Source of the DNA: Desulfarculaceae bacterium
GTDB lineage: Bacteria; Desulfobacterota; Desulfobacteria; Desulfobacterales; Desulfobacteraceae
Reading direction: 5' to 3'
DNA: 8,569 bases
NCBI GenBank assembly: GCA_021737205.1
Contig: JAIPEK010000080.1
Span: 1 to 8,569 of the forward strand
Below are positions 1 to 5,705 of this stretch, piece after piece; positions within the stretch are counted from its first letter, which is position 1, and every line of letters begins with the position of its first letter. Below the pieces are notes generated by a model that saw only the letters and a list, made by a program, of their open reading frames with translations, was not told the DNA's origin and searched no databases. Both the position numbers and the translations under genes were made by a program.

Positions 1-828
1 AAGCCAGCCGGTTCTGGAACAGACCCGGCAGACGGGTCCTCTGCACATCACGCATTTGATATCGACCTCGGCACTCGGTTCGGTAAAAGGAAAGAAGCTG
101 GGGCGGAATCTCAGTGAAGTTTCCTTGTCGAACATCTGGTGGATGAAAGTGGTCAGGATTCCTTTAAGATCCCCGAAAGAGATGTCTTTGTCCACCATCA
201 GGCCCTCCACCTGGTGGAACATCGGTGTATGGGTGAGATCGGAATCACATCGGAAGACTTTACCGGGCGAGATGATCATCACGGGCGGATCGTTCTTTTC
301 CATTTCTCTTGGCTGGGAGGGAGAGGTATGAGTCCTGAGAACAATATTGTCCGAAACGTAGAACGTGTCCTGCATATCTCTTGCCGGGTGGTATTTCGGA
401 ATGTTCAGGGCCTCGAAGTTGTAGTAGTCCGTTTCCACTTCAGGACTTTCCGCAATCCGGAAACCGAGTCTGGAGAAAATGCCGCAGATCTCTTCAGCCA
501 CCCGGGTGACGGGATGGATAGAACCCTTCGGTGCCGGCCTTCCGGGCAGGGTGATGTCGATCCCCTGTTCCCTTTTTGTCTTGTCCGACTCGATTCGGTC
601 CCGCTTTTCCTTGAACGCCGCCTCGAGCTTTTTTTTCAGTATATTCGCCTGCCTGCCTGCCTCGGGTCGTTCCGGCTCGGGAAGGCTGGAGATGTTTCGA
701 AGGTACCGGGTCAGCTCCCCTTTTCTGCCGAGATATTTTGTGGCCAGCTGCTCGATGGACTCTGCATCTTCGGCTTTTTCGAGACTTTGAAGGGCCTCCT
801 GTTCGATTTCACAAATGTACTTGGTCAA
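1..828 (-). CDS. pheS: Phenylalanyl-tRNA synthetase alpha subunit (3' end cut by window)
   Basis: This is the catalytic alpha subunit of the class II phenylalanyl-tRNA synthetase, which charges tRNA-Phe as an alpha2-beta2 enzyme with PheT. The 276 visible codons hold an N-terminal coiled-coil arm (roughly residues 5-90, with YLGRKGELT near 32-40) and class II motif 2 (R193 to FHQVEG, 204-209). Next comes FPFTEPSAEVD, followed by a cysteine insert C259, C262, C267 and C270 (CxxC-x4-CxxC) ending in TGWL at the window edge. The start is TTG at 828 because no ATG or GTG fits. GGAGG lies at 837-833, only 4 nt upstream, and starting there puts YLGRKG at the same distance from the N-terminus as in E. 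coli PheS. It is the last visible gene of infC-rpmI-rplT-pheS, 27 nt after rplT with no terminator between. pheT would be expected beyond the left edge. Identity is very secure; the TTG start is inference. Confidence 0.96.
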   Translation of the reverse strand, partial: MTKYICEIEQEALQSLEKAEDAESIEQLATKYLGRKGELTRYLRNISSLPEPERPEAGRQANILKKKLEAAFKEKRDRIESDKTKREQGIDITLPGRPAPKGSIHPVTRVAEEICGIFSRLGFRIAESPEVETDYYNFEALNIPKYHPARDMQDTFYVSDNIVLRTHTSPSQPREMEKNDPPVMIISPGKVFRCDSDLTHTPMFHQVEGLMVDKDISFGDLKGILTTFIHQMFDKETSLRFRPSFFPFTEPSAEVDIKCVMCRGPVCRVCSRTGWL

Positions 829-855
829 ATTACCTCCGCTGACGCAAAGAAAAAA

Positions 856-1206
856 CTACAGCTTTGCCGCCGCTTTCGACGCGATCTTTGAAAATCCGGC
901 CGGATCGGAAACAGCCAGATCGGCAAGTACTTTGCGGTCGAGTTCGATTCCGGAAAGCTTGAGGCCGTGCATGAATTTGTTGTAGGGCAGGTCATTCATC
1001 CTTGCAGCCGCATTCACCCGGGTGATCCACAGCCGCCGGAAATCTCTCTTTTTGGTTCTGCGGTCCCTGTAGGCATACATGAGTGACTTGTCCACCGCAT
1101 CGGCCGCGGTTCTGTAAAGTTTGCTGCGTCCACCCCTGTATCCTTTGGCCAGTTTCAGGACTTTATTTCTGCGCCGTCTTGCCTTGAATCCTCTTTTTAC
1201 TCTCAT
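856..1206 (-). CDS. rplT: 50S ribosomal protein L20
   Basis: L20 is a large-subunit protein that binds 23S rRNA early in 50S assembly. In several bacteria it also represses its own operon by binding mRNA. The 116-residue product has the usual length and starts MRVKRGFKARRRRNK, the very basic extension that threads into rRNA. A globular part follows with YRGGRSKLYRTA, the DFRRLWITRVNAA segment and HGLK. ATG at 1206 has AAGGAG at 1220-1215, 8 nt upstream. It follows rpmI after 27 nt and precedes pheS by 27 nt, so the three are clearly co-transcribed. Nothing is truncated or unusual. Confidence 0.98.
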   Translation of the reverse strand: MRVKRGFKARRRRNKVLKLAKGYRGGRSKLYRTAADAVDKSLMYAYRDRRTKKRDFRRLWITRVNAAARMNDLPYNKFMHGLKLSGIELDRKVLADLAVSDPAGFSKIASKAAAKL

Positions 1207-1233
1207 TTCTTATGCTCCTTGTGTGCGCTCGTA

Positions 1234-1431
1234 TTAACCGTTGGGCAGCAGTCGTTTTACCTGCCGGGTGTCGGTGTCATCCAGGATCCGGCCCTGTCTG
1301 AGCGCTCTTTTTCTTTTGGTTGTCTTTTTTGTCAAAATGTGGCTTGCGTGGGATTTGTTAAATCCGAACTTGCCCCGGCCCGTTTTCTTAAAGCGCTTTG
1401 CCGCCGCTCTGTTGGTTTTAATTTTCGGCAT
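1234..1431 (-). CDS. rpmI: 50S ribosomal protein L35
   Basis: L35 is a small basic large-subunit protein. The product is 65 residues, the family's normal size. It begins MPKIKTNRAAAKRFKKTG and contains the typical KSHASHILTKKTTKRKRALR core. The frame is open upstream to 1551, but ATG at 1431 is the right start. It matches the conserved MPK(I/M)KT N-terminus and has AGGGGG (1441-1436) 4 nt upstream. rpmI lies between infC and rplT in the classical order. Its 134-nt upstream spacer holds two hairpins, annotated separately, that could control its translation or readthrough from infC. Confidence 0.97.
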   Translation of the reverse strand: MPKIKTNRAAAKRFKKTGRGKFGFNKSHASHILTKKTTKRKRALRQGRILDDTDTRQVKRLLPNG

Positions 1432-1465
1432 TGTACCCCCTGTCTCTCTGATTTCCAAAAAGATA

Positions 1466-1502
1466 TGGTGGTATGTCCGGTATCCCCCGTGACATACCAC
1501 CA
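1466..1502 (-). promoter_or_regulatory. Strong stem-loop with T-rich tail in the infC-rpmI spacer
   Basis: Bases 1466-1477 and 1491-1502 are exact reverse complements (12 bp, TGGTGGTATGTC against GACATACCACCA) around a 13-nt loop. In the transcribed minus strand the stem is followed by TATCTTTTT, so it resembles an intrinsic terminator or attenuator. It ends 34 nt before the rpmI start. In E. coli, L20 represses rpmI-rplT by binding structured mRNA in this same spacer. An L20-responsive or partial-termination element is therefore a reasonable inference, but the sequence alone cannot separate those roles. Confidence 0.6.
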
Positions 1503-1522
1503 GTTCATTGTCCGTATTTTCA

Positions 1523-1549
1523 GGCGCAGCCGGTTTTCGCCGGTCCGCC
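1523..1549 (-). promoter_or_regulatory. Irregular GC-rich hairpin after infC
   Basis: A second, imperfect hairpin lies 16 nt past the infC stop. The inner stem is CCGG (1530-1533) with CCGG (1540-1543) around a 6-nt loop. The outer stem is GGCG (1523-1526) with CGCC (1546-1549), and the two are separated by an unpaired or wobble bulge. Together with the 12-bp hairpin downstream it makes the infC-rpmI spacer highly structured. Function is unknown; a part of an L20 or stability element is inference. Confidence 0.4.
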
Positions 1550-1565
1550 AAAGTGTGTATCGCTT

Positions 1566-2087
1566 CTACTTCGGCGCAAGAAGCATGGTCATGATCCGGC
1601 CTTCGAATTTGGGCTGCTGTTCGATCTGGGCAAAATCCTTGGTCATTTCAACGACTTTTTCCAGTACCTCCCGCCCCTGATCCTTCAGGGTGATCTCTCG
1701 CCCCCTGAAGACAAGCGTGATCTTCACCTTGTCTTTATTCTCGATGAATTTTCTGACATGCTTGACCTTGGTTTCCAGATCATGGTCATCGGTTTTGGGC
1801 CTGACCTTTATCTCTTTTATCTGAAAGGCCTTTTGCTTCTTTTTGGCCTCCTGCTGCTTTTTGGTACGTTCGTACTTGTACTTCCCGTAATCCATTATTC
1901 TGCACACAGGCGGCTTTGCCTCAGGCGAAACCTCGACCAGATCCATTTCCTGTTCCTTGGCCATCTCGACGGCCCTGCCGGTCGGAATGATTCCGATCTG
2001 CTCTCCGTCGGTTCCGATCACTCTGACTTCATCCGCATTGATATCCCGGTTCAGGTTCACTTTGTCCTGTTTTTTACCCTTAGATAT
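1566..2087 (-). CDS. infC: Translation initiation factor IF-3, probable AUA start
   Basis: IF3 binds the 30S subunit, prevents 50S joining and proofreads the start codon and initiator tRNA. The protein shows the two-domain plan: N-domain with EVRVIGTDGEQIGI and VDLVEVSPEAKPPVCRIMDYGK-like features, a lysine-rich linker (TKKQQEAKKKQK), then the C-domain with EIKVRPKTDDHD, KVKITLVFRGRE and LAPK at the end. A GTG at 2060 would give 164 residues but has only a weak AGGA before it. ATA at 2087 gives 173 residues, restores the basic N-terminal tail (SKGKKQDKVN), and sits 6 nt after GGAGG (2098-2094). A rare start codon at infC is a known family property: in E. coli the AUU start is the basis of IF3 autoregulation. 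I therefore prefer AUA. It is the first gene of the operon here; thrS, often upstream, is absent. Confidence 0.95.
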   Translation of the reverse strand: MSKGKKQDKVNLNRDINADEVRVIGTDGEQIGIIPTGRAVEMAKEQEMDLVEVSPEAKPPVCRIMDYGKYKYERTKKQQEAKKKQKAFQIKEIKVRPKTDDHDLETKVKHVRKFIENKDKVKITLVFRGREITLKDQGREVLEKVVEMTKDFAQIEQQPKFEGRIMTMLLAPK

Positions 2088-2147
2088 TCTGCACCTCCCG
2101 ATCTTCCATTCAGTTCGTCATTGTTTATAATACAAGTTTAAATTGCA

Positions 2148-2176
2148 AATATATATTCATTTACTGAAAAATGCAA
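2148..2176 (-). promoter_or_regulatory. Candidate promoter of infC-rpmI-rplT-pheS
   Basis: In minus-strand sense, TTGCAT (2176-2171) and TATATT (2153-2148) are separated by 17 bp in an AT-rich stretch. Transcription would start near 2141, leaving a leader of about 54 nt before the infC start. These are sigma70-like matches only; several other AT-rich hexamers lie nearby. Confidence 0.35.
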
Positions 2177-2195
2177 GCCTAAATTGTTTTCCCCC

Positions 2196-2236
2196 GGCCG
2201 ACGGAAAACGATTGCCTGATGCCTTTCCCGTCGGCC
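2196..2236 (-). terminator. Stem-loop just past the deaminase gene
   Basis: GGCCGACGG (2196-2204) and CCGTCGGCC (2228-2236) are exact 9-bp complements around a 23-nt loop, partly closable by adjacent A/T bases. The structure begins 12 nt after the deaminase stop. It could end that transcript or protect its 3' end before the infC promoter. There is no U-tract on the minus strand (the stem is followed by GGGGGAAAAC), so it is not a textbook intrinsic terminator. Confidence 0.4.
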
Positions 2237-2248
2237 TGTCATCCTTTT

Positions 2249-2755
2249 CTAATATGCGAGTCCCTCCATCTGACGGATGGTGTAGTCGGCAAGAAGGCTG
2301 TTTTTCCAGTATTCATTCCGCCCGCTTGTAAAAAAATCATAAAACAGGCGAAGGCTCTCCCCGCGCAGAATACCCGGCGTGATCTTCATCCTGCAGGTGC
2401 TGTAAAGAGGCGGCAGGGAAGTTAAGTCGCACCCTGTTCCACCGCCCATGGGATCCTCGTATGCGTATACAATATCCCGGATTCCGCTGATGATAATCGC
2501 CCCGTAGCACATGAGACACGGTTCCATTGTACAGAAAAGAACTGCCGGGTCCGGGTTTTTTAACGCCCCGTTTTCTTCCAGATTCTTGATGCAGTTGATT
2601 TCGGCATGTTCCATCTCCCCGAAAGATGCGGCCGAAGGCGATGTGCCGTGTCTCTTGCCTGTGGCCACGATGCGTCGGTCCTGCACCACCACGCATCCGA
2701 CCGGAAACTCACCTCTGCCGTGAGCTTCCCGCGCCTGTTCAAGGGCGGACGTCAT
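2249..2755 (-). CDS. CDA-fold nucleoside / tRNA adenosine deaminase-like protein
   Basis: This is a zinc-dependent deaminase of the cytidine deaminase fold, hydrolysing an amino group from a nucleobase. Counting from ATG 2755, the catalytic motif is H50-A51-E52 (ligand His, proton-shuttling Glu) and the second zinc motif is P79-C80-L-M-C83 in TMEPCLMC. This pattern groups with TadA and guanine-deaminase-like proteins. The region before HAE lacks the Asn-rich stretch of classical TadA, and the C-terminal part (DFFTSGRNEYWKN) is longer, so true TadA function is uncertain. ATG 2755 has no Shine-Dalgarno and falls inside the first helix (FMTSALEQA). The frame stays open to an AAAGGAG at 2797-2791, with in-frame ATT (2782) 8 nt and GTT (2785) 5 nt downstream, so translation may begin at a non-standard codon. 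It is transcribed alone and is divergent from the dGTPase gene. Confidence 0.85.
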   Translation of the reverse strand: MTSALEQAREAHGRGEFPVGCVVVQDRRIVATGKRHGTSPSAASFGEMEHAEINCIKNLEENGALKNPDPAVLFCTMEPCLMCYGAIIISGIRDIVYAYEDPMGGGTGCDLTSLPPLYSTCRMKITPGILRGESLRLFYDFFTSGRNEYWKNSLLADYTIRQMEGLAY

Positions 2756-2808
2756 GAAACCGGCAAGTTCGGACTGGTGAATAACTTGTGCTCCTTTAAA
2801 AAAAAATC

Positions 2809-2837
2809 TTTACAAAAATCCCCCGTGCGTACAGAAT
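2809..2837 (+). promoter_or_regulatory. Candidate promoter of the dGTPase-ykgJ unit
   Basis: TTTACA (2809-2814) and CAGAAT (2832-2837) are 17 bp apart, with five and four of six matches to sigma70 consensus. Transcription would begin near 2844, giving a leader of about 135 nt if translation starts at 2980. The element lies in the divergent spacer shared with the deaminase gene. Confidence 0.35.
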
Positions 2838-2866
2838 ATGGCATTTATGTCGGGGTACGATATGTT

Positions 2867-2882
2867 TTTATCATTTGATAAA
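2867..2882. promoter_or_regulatory. 16-bp AT-rich palindrome in the divergent spacer
   Basis: TTTATCA (2867-2873) and TGATAAA (2876-2882) are perfect 7-bp inverted arms separated by TT. The site lies downstream of the candidate dGTPase promoter and could be an operator for a dimeric regulator. No regulator is encoded beside it. AT-rich palindromes arise easily by chance, so the assignment is weak. Confidence 0.3.
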
Positions 2883-2979
2883 CCATTTGACCAATATATT
2901 CAACATAAATTCCATGACTTTTATAGACAATAAAGAACAGTCCCCTGAAGACGGCGCCTTCCTGAACAAAGAAAACTGT

Positions 2980-4044
2980 ATGGCGGCCTATTCAATAAGG
3001 GAAGCTTTTCAGGAACGGGAAAAGACGTTTCTTTCCGGGTTTGCGGTATTGAGTTCAGCCACCCAGGGACGGGTGAAACCGGAAAAGGACTGCAGCATCC
3101 GGACGCCGTACCAGATGGACCGGGACCGGATCGTGTATTCCAATTCTTTTCGGCGGCTCAAGCACAAAACCCAGGTGTTTCTCTCTCCGCTGGGAGACCA
3201 CTACCGCACCCGGCTGACCCATACCCTGGAAGTATCCGAGATCGCCAGGAACATTGCCAGGGCTCTGCGGATGAACGAGGACCTGGCTGAGGCCATCGCT
3301 CTGGGCCATGACCTGGGTCATACCCCGTTCGGACACGGGGGGGAGACCGCCTTGAAAGAGATTTATTCAGCCGATTTTTCCCACAGCGATCAAAGCCTCC
3401 GGGTGGTGGACGTCCTGGACAACAAGGGCGAGGGTCTAAATCTCACCCGGGAAGTGCGGGACGGCATTCTCAAACATTCCAAAGGGTTCGGCGACATCAT
3501 CCCCTCGACTCCGGGCCAGACCGCCATGACAGTAGAAGGGCGGATTGTCAGGGTGGCGGACATCATCGCCTACCTGAACCATGATCTGGATGATGCCCTT
3601 CGAAGCGGGGTGATCACGTGTGACGAGGTACCGGTCGTATGCCGGAATACACTGGGAGAGAATCATTCCGAGCGGGCCCGGGTGATGATCGAAAAGGTGG
3701 TGGCAAACAGCGGCCCGGAGAACGGAGAGTTCAAGCTCCTGCTGGGGGATGATATCCTGAAGGCCATGACCGTTCTGCGCAGGTTCCTTTATGAAAAGGT
3801 CTATCGGTCTGCTACGGTTCACAAGGAGTTCGTCAAGGCCAAGAGGATCTTAAAGGAGCTGTTTGCCTATTTTATCAGCAACCCGGACAAGCTGCAGAAG
3901 GAGCTGGGAAAGATGGAGATGGCGGATTGGGACCCGGAGGTGGATTCCATTGAACGGGCGGTGTGTGATCTGATCGCCTGCATGACGGACCGGTACGCAC
4001 TTGATTTTTACTACCGGATATTCCTGCCTTCCCCGCAGGTGTAA
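2980..4044 (+). CDS. dgt: dGTPase-like HD-domain dNTP triphosphohydrolase
   Basis: The protein belongs to the Dgt-like HD family, which hydrolyses dNTPs to the deoxynucleoside and triphosphate and helps set dNTP pools. From ATG 2980 it has 354 residues, normal for the short bacterial form. Diagnostic segments are DRDRIVYSNSFRRLKHKTQVF (split here as DRDRIVYSNSF then RRLKHKTQVF, about 47-67), H81 in RTRLTHTLEV, the HD pair H110-D111 in ALGHDLGHTPFGHGGE, and the distal ligand segment NHDLDDA near 200-206. The frame is open back to TTG 2875 and includes ATG 2914, but none of these starts has a good Shine-Dalgarno. ATG 2980 (MAAYSIREAFQERE) fits the usual N-terminus best. A YkgJ-type gene follows after 19 nt, so the two are probably co-transcribed. 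Substrate preference cannot be read from sequence. Confidence 0.93.
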   Translation: MAAYSIREAFQEREKTFLSGFAVLSSATQGRVKPEKDCSIRTPYQMDRDRIVYSNSFRRLKHKTQVFLSPLGDHYRTRLTHTLEVSEIARNIARALRMNEDLAEAIALGHDLGHTPFGHGGETALKEIYSADFSHSDQSLRVVDVLDNKGEGLNLTREVRDGILKHSKGFGDIIPSTPGQTAMTVEGRIVRVADIIAYLNHDLDDALRSGVITCDEVPVVCRNTLGENHSERARVMIEKVVANSGPENGEFKLLLGDDILKAMTVLRRFLYEKVYRSATVHKEFVKAKRILKELFAYFISNPDKLQKELGKMEMADWDPEVDSIERAVCDLIACMTDRYALDFYYRIFLPSPQV

Positions 4045-4063
4045 GCCGTATACCGGAGTGGGC

Positions 4064-4624
4064 ATGGATTCGGACTTTTTTGGAAAACTTGAAGCCCTCT
4101 ATTCAGAAATGGATCAAAAGTGGGCCGCTGCTGCAAGCCACTACGGTTTTGAATGCACCGGGTGTAAGGACAACTGCTGCAAATCCCTTTTTTTTCACCA
4201 TACCTTTATTGAAGAAGCCTTTCTTGCGGCCGGGGTTGAAGCGCTTACCCCGTCGGTCCGGAAGGATGTTCAAAAGCGGGCCGACGGGTATCTTGAAACG
4301 GTTTTTGATTCGACCGGCAGTGTGTCTGAAAAAAGGCCTTGCTGCCCCCTGAACATTGACGGCCTGTGCGCGGTTTATCCGAACAGGCCGATGATCTGCA
4401 GACTGCACGGTCTCCCCCACCACCTGGAAGGGGCGGACGGCCGGATAGTCAAAGGAAACGGGTGTGCCCAAGGGGAGTCTTTTTTCATGTCCAAAAGCTA
4501 CTTTGATTTCAACCGAACGCCTTTCTATTCCCGGATGGCCTCGCTTGAGCTCGAGTACAGGAAGGCCAAAGGCCTTTCCGGTAGAATCAGAAAAACCGTG
4601 GCGCACATGGTTCAAGAGACTTGA
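4064..4624 (+). CDS. YkgJ-type cysteine-cluster protein (first copy)
   Basis: This 186-residue protein carries the CxxCxxxCC signature of the YkgJ / UPF0153 family (putative zinc or iron chelating domain; biochemical role not established). Visible ligands are C31, C34, C38 and C39, then C93-C94-P, C102, and C112 in the typical GLCAVYPNRPMICR block, plus C134. The frame extends back to 4001, overlapping the dGTPase gene. The start is ATG 4064 because GGAG (4055-4058) lies 5 nt upstream. It follows dgt by 19 nt. Its last codons and TGA stop (CAAGAGACTTGA) are the first units of a heptad repeat array, so the original C-terminus may have been altered by repeat growth. No signal peptide is visible; a cytoplasmic protein is likely. 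Confidence 0.85.
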   Translation: MDSDFFGKLEALYSEMDQKWAAAASHYGFECTGCKDNCCKSLFFHHTFIEEAFLAAGVEALTPSVRKDVQKRADGYLETVFDSTGSVSEKRPCCPLNIDGLCAVYPNRPMICRLHGLPHHLEGADGRIVKGNGCAQGESFFMSKSYFDFNRTPFYSRMASLELEYRKAKGLSGRIRKTVAHMVQET

Positions 4625-4689
4625 AACAAGAGACTGGAAACAAGAAACAAGAAACAGGAAACAGGAAACAGGAAACTGGAAACTGGAAA
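4613..4689 (+). repeat. Heptad tandem repeat array A (11 units)
   Basis: Eleven consecutive 7-bp units occupy exactly 77 bp, with consensus C(A/T)(A/G)GA(A/G)A. The order is CAAGAGA, CTTGAAA, CAAGAGA, CTGGAAA, CAAGAAA twice, CAGGAAA three times, CTGGAAA twice. The array starts inside the end of the first YkgJ gene and supplies its stop codon. Bases 4634-4651 are an exact 18-bp reverse complement of 4834-4851 in array B. Heptanucleotide tandem repeats are known genome-wide in cyanobacteria (STRR families); whether this family is dispersed in this genome cannot be seen here. Confidence 0.9.
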
Positions 4690-4724
4690 GACAAAGATTA
4701 TGAAGGGAATGAAGTTTTTTCCTC

Positions 4725-4753
4725 AAAAAAACAGCCATGATGCACAGCATCAT
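4725..4753 (-). terminator. Possible intrinsic terminator of the ykgJ-SDR unit
   Basis: ATGATGC (4737-4743) and GCATCAT (4747-4753) form a perfect 7-bp stem with a 3-nt loop that overlaps the SDR stop codon. In minus-strand sense the stem is followed after 5 nt by seven T residues (A run at 4725-4731). Stem GC content is modest and the gap to the T run is longer than usual, so the strength is uncertain. On the plus strand no T run follows, so it is suited only to the minus-strand unit. Confidence 0.45.
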
Positions 4754-5682
4754 AACAGGGATTGAAACTCCAACGAGGCAGCTTCAAGTTTCAAGTTTCT
4801 TGTCCCTTGTCCCTTGTCCCTTGTCCCTTGTCCCTTGTTTCTTGTTTCCAGTTTCTTGTCTCTTGTCTCTTGTCCCTCGGGCATGGGCGGCACCTTTTCG
4901 CCTCCCAGTACAAACCCGCCGTCCAGTCTCAGTATGCTGCCGGTCATATATGGGGCGTCCTTTATCAGGAACATGCAGGCCTTGACCGCATCTTCGACGG
5001 AGCCGGTCCGGCCGGCCGGGATATGGTCGATTATGGTCTGCTTTTCATCATCGGAAAGGACTTCCTCCCAGCCTCTCGTGCCTTGGGCATGGCGGGATTC
5101 GAATACCCCGAGCATGATCTCGTTCACCCGCACCGACGGGGCGCCGATTCGGGCGAAAGTTTCCGTGAGGGAAGAGACTCCTCTGCATGCGGCGGAATAT
5201 CCGTCATTGAAAATCAGGGCCGAGGGGCCGGAGCGGCCGGTGAGGGCCGCCACCGATGAAAAGTTGATCACAGCCGCCTCACGAGCTTTACGCAAAAGCG
5301 GCATTGCTTGATTGAGGATCCAGCGTTTGGTTCTAAGCGTGGTTTCGAGCTCAAGGTCCCACTGGTCCTCGGTATACTCCCCGTGAACCACGGGCCAGCC
5401 TCCCCGCTCGATGTTGTTCACCAGAATGTCGATCCGGCCGTACCGCTCTTTAATCTTTTTTATAAGGGTTTCTATGTTTGCGGTCTGCCTCAGGTCCGTC
5501 GTTTCAATGGTGTGTTCGGCCCCGGCAGCGGCAAAATCTTTCTCCATGGAAGCAAAACTGTCCGCCCAGTCGTGGCGGGTGAGCACCAGCTTTGCCCCTT
5601 CCCGGGCAAGTGCGAGGCCGATTTCTTTTCCGATTCCTTTAACAGCGCCCAGTACCAGGGCGACCTTGTCCGTTACTATCAT
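4750..5682 (-). CDS. Atypical short-chain dehydrogenase/reductase with repeat-encoded C-terminal tail
   Basis: This SDR-family Rossmann protein has no identified substrate. From ATG 5682 (AAGGAG at 5697-5692, 9 nt upstream) it has 310 residues. The first 261 match a classical SDR in length, ending LRLDGGFVLGG. The nucleotide loop is present as G12-AVK-G16-I-G18. Other hallmarks are altered: NNAG reads N89-N90-I-E, and the catalytic YxxxK reads Y162-S-A-A-C166, with Cys in place of Lys. The gap from S143 to Y162 is 19 residues rather than the usual 13. The surrounding sequence (VRVNEIMLG, TGSILRLDGG) is intact with no frameshift, suggesting a specialised family rather than decay. Residues 268-301 are encoded by the heptad array and read as KGQGTRD-type heptapeptides, a low-complexity charged tail. 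The gene follows the second YkgJ gene by 23 nt, probably as one operon. Confidence 0.9.
   Translation of the reverse strand: MIVTDKVALVLGAVKGIGKEIGLALAREGAKLVLTRHDWADSFASMEKDFAAAGAEHTIETTDLRQTANIETLIKKIKERYGRIDILVNNIERGGWPVVHGEYTEDQWDLELETTLRTKRWILNQAMPLLRKAREAAVINFSSVAALTGRSGPSALIFNDGYSAACRGVSSLTETFARIGAPSVRVNEIMLGVFESRHAQGTRGWEEVLSDDEKQTIIDHIPAGRTGSVEDAVKACMFLIKDAPYMTGSILRLDGGFVLGGEKVPPMPEGQETRDKKLETRNKGQGTRDKGQGTRNLKLEAASLEFQSLL
4782..4879 (-). repeat. Heptad tandem repeat array B (14 units, inverted relative to array A)
   Basis: Fourteen 7-bp units fill 98 bp. In minus-strand sense they read CGAGGGA, CAAGAGA twice, CAAGAAA, CTGGAAA, CAAGAAA, CAAGGGA five times, CAAGAAA, CTTGAAA, and a last CTTGAAG. 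The five identical CAAGGGA units (4803-4837) suggest recent slippage expansion. The same degenerate consensus as array A is used, in opposite orientation, so each array runs in the coding sense of the gene it ends. The array stays in frame in the SDR gene and encodes its tail. The 18-bp exact complement to array A allows a large cruciform or RNA hairpin. Confidence 0.92.
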
Positions 5683-5705
5683 CGAGGAACACTCCTTGAA
5701 AATGG

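Noticed and set aside
139..891. 250-codon plus-strand frame opposite pheS and the end of rplT
   Set aside because: Antisense to two certain genes; sequence is of no recognisable family.
2821..2859. Nested short inverted repeats CCCCG/CGGGG and CGTAC/GTACG
   Set aside because: Arms are 5 bp with long loops, expected by chance in this length; overlaps the candidate -10 without clear meaning.
4714..4732. GTTTTTT-CCTC-AAAAAAAC inverted repeat as an independent terminator
   Set aside because: An all A:T stem is too weak alone; its A run is better read as the T tail of the minus-strand hairpin at 4737-4753.
4758..4768. GGGATTGAAAC resembling the end of some CRISPR repeats
   Set aside because: Single copy; no second repeat with regular spacers and no cas gene in the window.
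4600..4900. Insertion sequence remnant between the convergent genes
   Set aside because: No transposase fragment and no convincing target duplication; the inverted similarity is explained by the heptad units.
4762..5311. Two overlapping plus-strand frames opposite the SDR gene
   Set aside because: They start inside the heptad repeats and continue antisense to the SDR; the repetitive starts are an artefact of the array.
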